Origin: Gnetum montanum
Lineage: Eukaryota; Streptophyta; Gnetopsida; Gnetales; Gnetaceae
DNA length: 64,000 nucleotides
Reading direction: 5' to 3'
Assembly (NCBI GenBank): GCA_015680685.1
Contig: MNCI01024142.1
Coordinates: 20,948 to 84,947, forward strand
This document shows, one piece after another, positions 58,998 to 64,000 of the stretch; position 1 is the first letter of the stretch, and each line of letters begins with the position of its first letter. The notes below the pieces were generated by a model that did not search any database, was not told where the DNA came from, and saw only the letters and a list, made by a program, of their open reading frames with translations. The position numbers and the translations under genes are program-made.

Positions 58998-61900
58998 TGT
59001 AGGACCCTAAATAACCACCTCTAAAACATAGTACAAAATTCTTTTTTCTTTTCCAAGCCTGTAAAAATACATGGGGTATATTTACATTAGCAATTAATAA
59101 GGATGTGACTCATAAGTATGGGATGATTATAGGGCCTACGTACCTCCTTTCCTCATTAGACTTAACAAATTGTTGATATGATGAGGCCTTGTCACTTCTC
59201 ATAATCCTAAGGATTAATGCATCTATTACATATCATCTATCTTTAGTAGCACTAGTGAAACATCAAACATTGTATGACTCACTTCTTTCAAATCTTATTT
59301 TACAAGCAACACCAATGGATGTGTTTGGATGTACTCCTAGTCCTTTACTATATTTCCACCATACAAGATCATTTAATCTAGAATAGGCTTCAAACAATTG
59401 GCTGAGAATAAAAAATATAGGTTTCAACAACTTTGCCAATGCAATCTAGCATTGCATTCCCACATCGAGGGCCATCCAACTCAAACAATTTGGTCACCAT
59501 CCAATCATGAGTTTGGTTATCTTCAATTTCTAAACTACAAAAACAATGCTTGGCTCAACCATCATGTTTGGACTACACCTCAATATACCCCGAAGATAGG
59601 TGACAAGAGATAATACTTGAAGTGGGTACACACTTACGAATGGCACCTACATCATTGAAAACTTTTAGGTGTTGTGCAACTCAACCCCCTTGGGTCCAAT
59701 AACTTAGGATATTAAGCCAAAGTAATCATATGTACAAGTAGGGTTGGATAGTGATGCTTATCTCCACATTCTAGCATAGGTTGTATGCAAAATAAATAAA
59801 CAATGCAACCCATCCATTCAATGTATGGGGATGAATATATTATTATTTGAATGAGTAGTTACTGATTCCTAAAAACACTACATGCTTCACATAATGCACA
59901 TCAATCAAATGCATCATCCACCCAATTACTAACTATTAGTTTTTAGGTGAATTACCCTAGGATCTAAAAGGCTTCTAACCATAATTCAAGTGGGTTAATT
60001 TTATGAAAAGCATATAAACATACATGATCACACATATATTTTCTTTCTTTTCTTTGCACAAATAAAAGAATATAATTGTTGATAAGTAAATGGGGTTAGC
60101 ATATTGAAGTAAACATAAAACAATATTTACTTGCATAAAAGAAAATCTAACTATGAAAAAATATGCAAAACATTCATGTAATGAATGACTTACTGCAAGG
60201 AGACCACCAGCCTTCCAAGATGCAATGTTTCCATTATACAAATGAAAGGAGTAACTATGCATTTCAATTGTATTTTACATGCCATATAATAACCACCTCA
60301 CATCATAGAATGGAGAGAGTTACAATAGTTAGGTTTACATATTATGGAAAAATTCAACCAATGTTTTCCCCTAATTTCAGGCATCTCTTTTATAAAAATG
60401 ATCACAAGAACATGAATCCAAGTGCACATGACACAAGAAAATGCTAACTCATAAGCCCAAAACATGCACACCAAAATCAAATTCAAGGTACACAAGAGAC
60501 TCTATGCATGACTCACAACTCACAAGAAATTCCACATGCCCTCATGAAATAATCCTCACTTGTCCAAGTTAGTACATCTTTAAACACCTACCAAAAAATT
60601 TTGTATAGCAAGGATTTAAAATATACATCTTTAAAGTTGAACTTGACCAATTTGGGGAGGGAGAAGACACCTCAAAGTTAGATTGTTGCCCAATCAATGG
60701 CCTCAAGAAATCAACTTCAAATTGTAGGTCCAAGGTGTTGCCAAAATCCACTCCCAAAATTAGAGAAAATAGTACCTTATAGCGACCAAACAATCACCAA
60801 AAATGAGTCCCAAAAGCCTCCAACAACAACAACAAAATCCACCTCCAAGAGCCCACAAGAACATTCAACATAGCTAAGAGATGGCTAAGAACAAGCAAGG
60901 AACAGCCACTCTTCCTCTCCTCTCCTTAACTCCTCACCCCCTCCAACTAGCATAATCTCCCCTTCCTTGGCCAAAAGTAAAAATAAGAACAAACACCCCT
61001 TCTATTTATAGGATGGAGGAGACCCTAGGGCTTGGGTAAAGACTTTTGCATAAGAGTTTACACAATGGGCAAAGAATAGACAACCCATTCTTCAAAAATC
61101 TTTTTTATTAATGGCATCATTGCTATTTGACTTGGACAAGCAAGCTCTCATGAAGAAGTAGACATGTGAAATTGACACTACTCAAGAGAGTCACATGGCC
61201 CTTATTAAATGAGTCCTTTGTTCCTTTTCCAACCATTAATATGAAGTGGACAATTTTTATATAAGTAAAATGGATGTCATCATAAGCATCTCATAGAGCA
61301 TACATCACCATCCCATATTGACTTTTCCCATGGTCTCACTTTTTTTTCTTATTTTAAATCACTTTTTAGTTTATATGTTATGAAAGTTTCTAACTTATTT
61401 TTGGCCTTTTGTGTATTTTCCACATTTCCTATAATTTATCTAGTAAAAATCATTGATACTAAACTTTTTGTTCATCCAATATTTTACACATGTCAAGTTC
61501 ATTGTAACGAGCACAAATATGCTATAGATACCTTGCTAGAAATTAATATTTTGATTGAATCAAGAAAAACATATCACACCAGGTACTTTTTTAATCGTTT
61601 AACAATAAAATCTCAAAATATAAATCTCAAATTGCAAAACTAATTATAGATCTATACTCTAGGTGTAAAGCCAAGTTAGTCTACCAAATTTAAGCACAAT
61701 TCGTCAACTTAGAATTTTAACATATTTTAATTAATTAATATTTCATAATTTAAAAATTCTAACTAAACATCAAAATAAACCATGAATCCAAATCATGTAA
61801 ATTTTCTAGTATTACTCTAAAACAGTGCTAAACTTTGAAATGCTCAATCATTAATAAAATACATTTTAAAAAAAACTTAAAATTATAAAAATTAGAAATA

Positions 61901-62035
61901 AATAGTAATCTTTCCTATGTCACCCAAACAAAGGTCTTCGTATTACTTAGAAGTATTAGTCACATATGCAAATATATATATGTCTAAGTATTTAGTAGAG
62001 TGCTAAGGTCATAGGTATAAATGTGGGGCATTACA
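58998..62035 (-). repeat. Solo LTR, about 3.04 kb, Del/Tekay-like ends
   Basis: On the minus strand it begins TGTAATGCCCCACATTTATA (62035 leftward) and ends GGGTCCTACA (58998), i.e. TG...CA, flanked on both sides by AATCA. A minus-strand TATA box CTATAAATAG lies at 61011-61002, giving a ~1.0-kb U3 and ~2-kb R-U5. The TGTRATGCCCC start and great length resemble Del/Tekay-type Ty3 LTRs (inferred). No internal domain, PBS or polypurine tract lies inside or beside it, so it is a solo LTR left by recombination. The small ORFs within it (for example 59189-59613) are not credible genes. Confidence 0.85.
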
Positions 62036-62040
62036 AATCA
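62036..62040 (+). repeat. Target-site duplication of solo LTR, right copy
   Basis: AATCA, immediately after the LTR end TTACA. Confidence 0.88.
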
Positions 62041-62241
62041 ACCATGAACTCATTGAGCTTCTAACTACCATTATAAGGACATCAAGCTAGGTAGCTATGA
62101 AGCTCTTAGAAGATTGGCCTCATATTTCTAGCAATGCAATTTCATTTTAAGTGGTGTTGGATACAAGGAAGCTAAGTTATGATGGTGGTCTTACTCCATG
62201 AAGGAAAAAGTAATAGATAATGATAATGACATCATGAATAT
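62041..62241. other. Short flanking stretch
   Basis: 201 bp between solo LTR and LTR of element F. Nothing recognised. Confidence 0.5.
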
Positions 62242-63259
62242 TGATGAGTGGCGAGGTACCCCTACACTCAGCCATACGAAACAAGCGTTGCACGCACGAT
62301 CCGGTCAAACTCCGCAGATGGACTAGTTGTGGCACCTAGATAGTTAGCCTTAGGTCGCAGTTCACTATCTTCCCATCTAGACTAGTTTTATATATCTCAG
62401 ATATGGTTTAGTCTAGATGAGGTGTATGATGTGTTTCCTAATCTAAGCTACTCCTGAAGGCAATGGAAAATAATATTAATTAATCTAAGCTAAGAGGAAA
62501 AGAGTAAGAAAATCTAATCTAGCCTAAGTGTGACGAGCAACCAATTCCTTGATCAACCGTACACATCTTGGACTTCGTGCATGACTACCACTAGGACTAC
62601 CAAGTGTAGCTCCGAGGTACGCCACTGGGATTACCAAGCGCAGACCCCAAATACGCCACTGGGTTACCAAGCGTAGATCCTGGATACGCCACTGGGCTAC
62701 CAAGTAGTCACACTTAAATGCTCGTAACCAAGTCGTACTCGTTCCACTTCTAGAAGTTTAAGGGTGAGAGACTAATCACGATGAGTAACCGATTCCTTAA
62801 CTAGCCGTACACACACGTAGATGCTCGTAGTCAAGTCGTACTCACACCGTGCTTTCAAAGAAATAAATAACATTAAATAAATAACAAATAAATAAACTAA
62901 GTGAATGCTGCAATGATGAAGTAATCTCGATCTTTATTGCCGATCATGTGTGTGTCCAAGTACGGCACACTCGAATAAAGACACCGTACAATTACATTTA
63001 CCACACTGCGAGCAGACACGGGAAAAAATCTAACTCTAGAGGGATCAAACTACCAAAGCTTCGCTACTTCTAAACTGGGATTCCGAACAAGGGAGCGCCA
63101 CGTCTTATTTATAGATATGGTGGCGGACTGCAATATTGCGTACGTGATATCGTAGGGAAGATGCGATATCGCGTACGCGATATCGCCGGGGATGAGATAT
63201 CACGGCAAACACGATATCGCGTACGTGATATCGTGGCCTATGCGAATCGCATCTCATCA
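62242..63259 (-). repeat. Element F 3' LTR, best-preserved CpG content
   Basis: 1018 bp, plus-strand ends TGATGAGTGGCGAGG and CGCATCTCATCA. The minus-strand TATA box TATAAATA is at 63113-63106, and the polyadenylation signal (reverse TTTATT) at 62933-62938. U5 holds three near-identical words of the type GCCACTGGG-TACCAAGCG (62620-62700). The U3 (63122-63245) is an array of palindromes such as GATATCGCGTACGCGATATC. CpGs, lost in other copies, are abundant. Confidence 0.9.
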
Positions 63260-63272
63260 TATCCCCACAACT
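63260..63272 (-). promoter_or_regulatory. Element F polypurine tract
   Basis: Plus strand TATCCCCACAACT, i.e. AGTTGTGGGGATA in element sense, abutting the LTR. Confidence 0.85.
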
Positions 63273-64000
63273 GAATAAAAACTCGCCCTCGAGTTACAAG
63301 GAGAACAAGCTTCAGTGATTACACAGTGGATAGGTATGGGATTATTAATTGGAAAAAGAAATGGACTAATGCCACAGTGTGGGAAGACACAACACAGAGA
63401 AAAAATACTACAACTACAAAAATGTGGAACTCATGTAGTTCCTCATGGTGGTGGCTCCTCCATGGGTGCTTTTCCTTTATCACGTGCTCCGAGCTTTGAA
63501 GGTTGACGACATTGAAGAATAGCCTAGAGCTTCTCCTCTTCGATTCGGGGGTATTGTGCCGTCCATGCTGATGCTCCGATGTTTGATGGAGTCGGCACTT
63601 CCCACGAACAGGGTAGTTGCAGGAACATCTGATTAGCTTTGACGTACCATGCCACGAACAATCGTCGTTCCTCTTCATACATTCTGGCTTTGTCCTTGTA
63701 TTCGTGAAGTTCTATTAGCCGTCGAGCCAAGTCGGTTGCCACATCTTTCTGTCCTTAGTAGCTTTCTTTTACCACCACAAGTTCAAAATTTGCGACATCT
63801 AGTTTTTCAGCCAACTTCTTTCACTCTGCAAATTCTAATTCATATTTGATGTGGCTGGAAGCTACCTGCTGCTCGAGCTCTGCCCTCGGGCACCCTGCTA
63901 TTAACATGGCCAAATTGGCATATCGAAGGTTTGCCAACTCCATGTATTCAGTCAAGTCTTGGATCTGCAGGTCTCGGTTCTTAATTTCCGCTTGGTGGGC
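63273..64000 (-). pseudogene. Element F ORF3, C-terminal part
   Basis: Minus strand from the window edge: DLTEYMELANLRYANLAML, ELEQQVASSHIKYELEF, DLARRLIELHEYKDKARMY and a Pro-rich end KGKAPMEEPPP, continuous in one frame with only about four stops. It is a heptad-rich coiled coil homologous to A ~8160-8500. Best-preserved version of the ORF3 C-terminus here. It extends beyond the window. Confidence 0.82.

Noticed and set aside
59189-59613. Two plus-strand ORFs as a possible host gene
   Set aside because: They lie inside the solo LTR with a perfect target duplication, in the antisense direction, without domains or splice structure.

Overview
The window is plant nuclear DNA made almost entirely of nested, decayed LTR retrotransposons. 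I found no host gene with a recognisable cellular function, no tRNA or rRNA gene, and no prokaryotic feature. The Athila-type and Tat-type Ty3/gypsy elements, a Ty1/copia remnant, long AT-rich stretches and many CpG-to-TpG/CpA changes (most in-frame stops look like CAG-to-TAG or TGG-to-TAG/TGA) fit a land plant with a large, methylated, repeat-rich genome. The species cannot be named from this sequence. The assembly contains one 78-base N gap and several single-N contig joins, two of which are visibly wrong.

Layout: (1) 1-9830, plus strand: the 3' three quarters of an Athila-like element (A) with protease, RT-RNase H, integrase, a long post-pol spacer, an extra 3' ORF (ORF3) and the 3' LTR. 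(2) 9831-11554, minus strand: the start of gag, the primer-binding site (PBS) and an LTR of a related element (B), cut by A. The same LTR also serves as the 3' LTR of element C. (3) 11555-43409, minus strand: element C, split by element D. (4) 11780-31540, plus strand: element D, a 19.8-kb Tat-type element with both LTRs and a 5-bp target duplication (GGTGG). It carries gag, protease, RT, two RNase H domains and integrase, and a seven-exon-like gene on the opposite strand between protease and RT. (5) 43450-45510, minus strand: a Ty1/copia integrase-RT-RNase H remnant. (6) 45648-58627, minus strand: element E, a full-length Athila-like copy. (7) 58998-62035: a solo LTR with a perfect AATCA target duplication. 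(8) 62242-64000, minus strand: the 3' LTR and ORF3 tail of element F, the copy with the best-preserved CpGs.

The most interesting biology is how the extra genes of these elements appear to be expressed. In A, C and E, a block resembling an LTR U3 (arrays of GTATAC/GGCC palindromic motifs followed by TATATATA) lies between pol and ORF3. It is followed by a 0.23-0.31-kb GT-AG intron whose acceptor directly abuts the ORF3 start codon. ORF3 encodes a protein of about 950 residues with an N-terminal plant-transposon-type domain and a long coiled coil, with no envelope-like membrane segments seen. The unrelated Tat element D has an analogous layout: an antisense spliced gene, with an array resembling its own U3 repeats on that gene's 5' side. 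The coding regions are broken by stops and frameshifts, so the description is of the ancestral organisation rather than of active genes.
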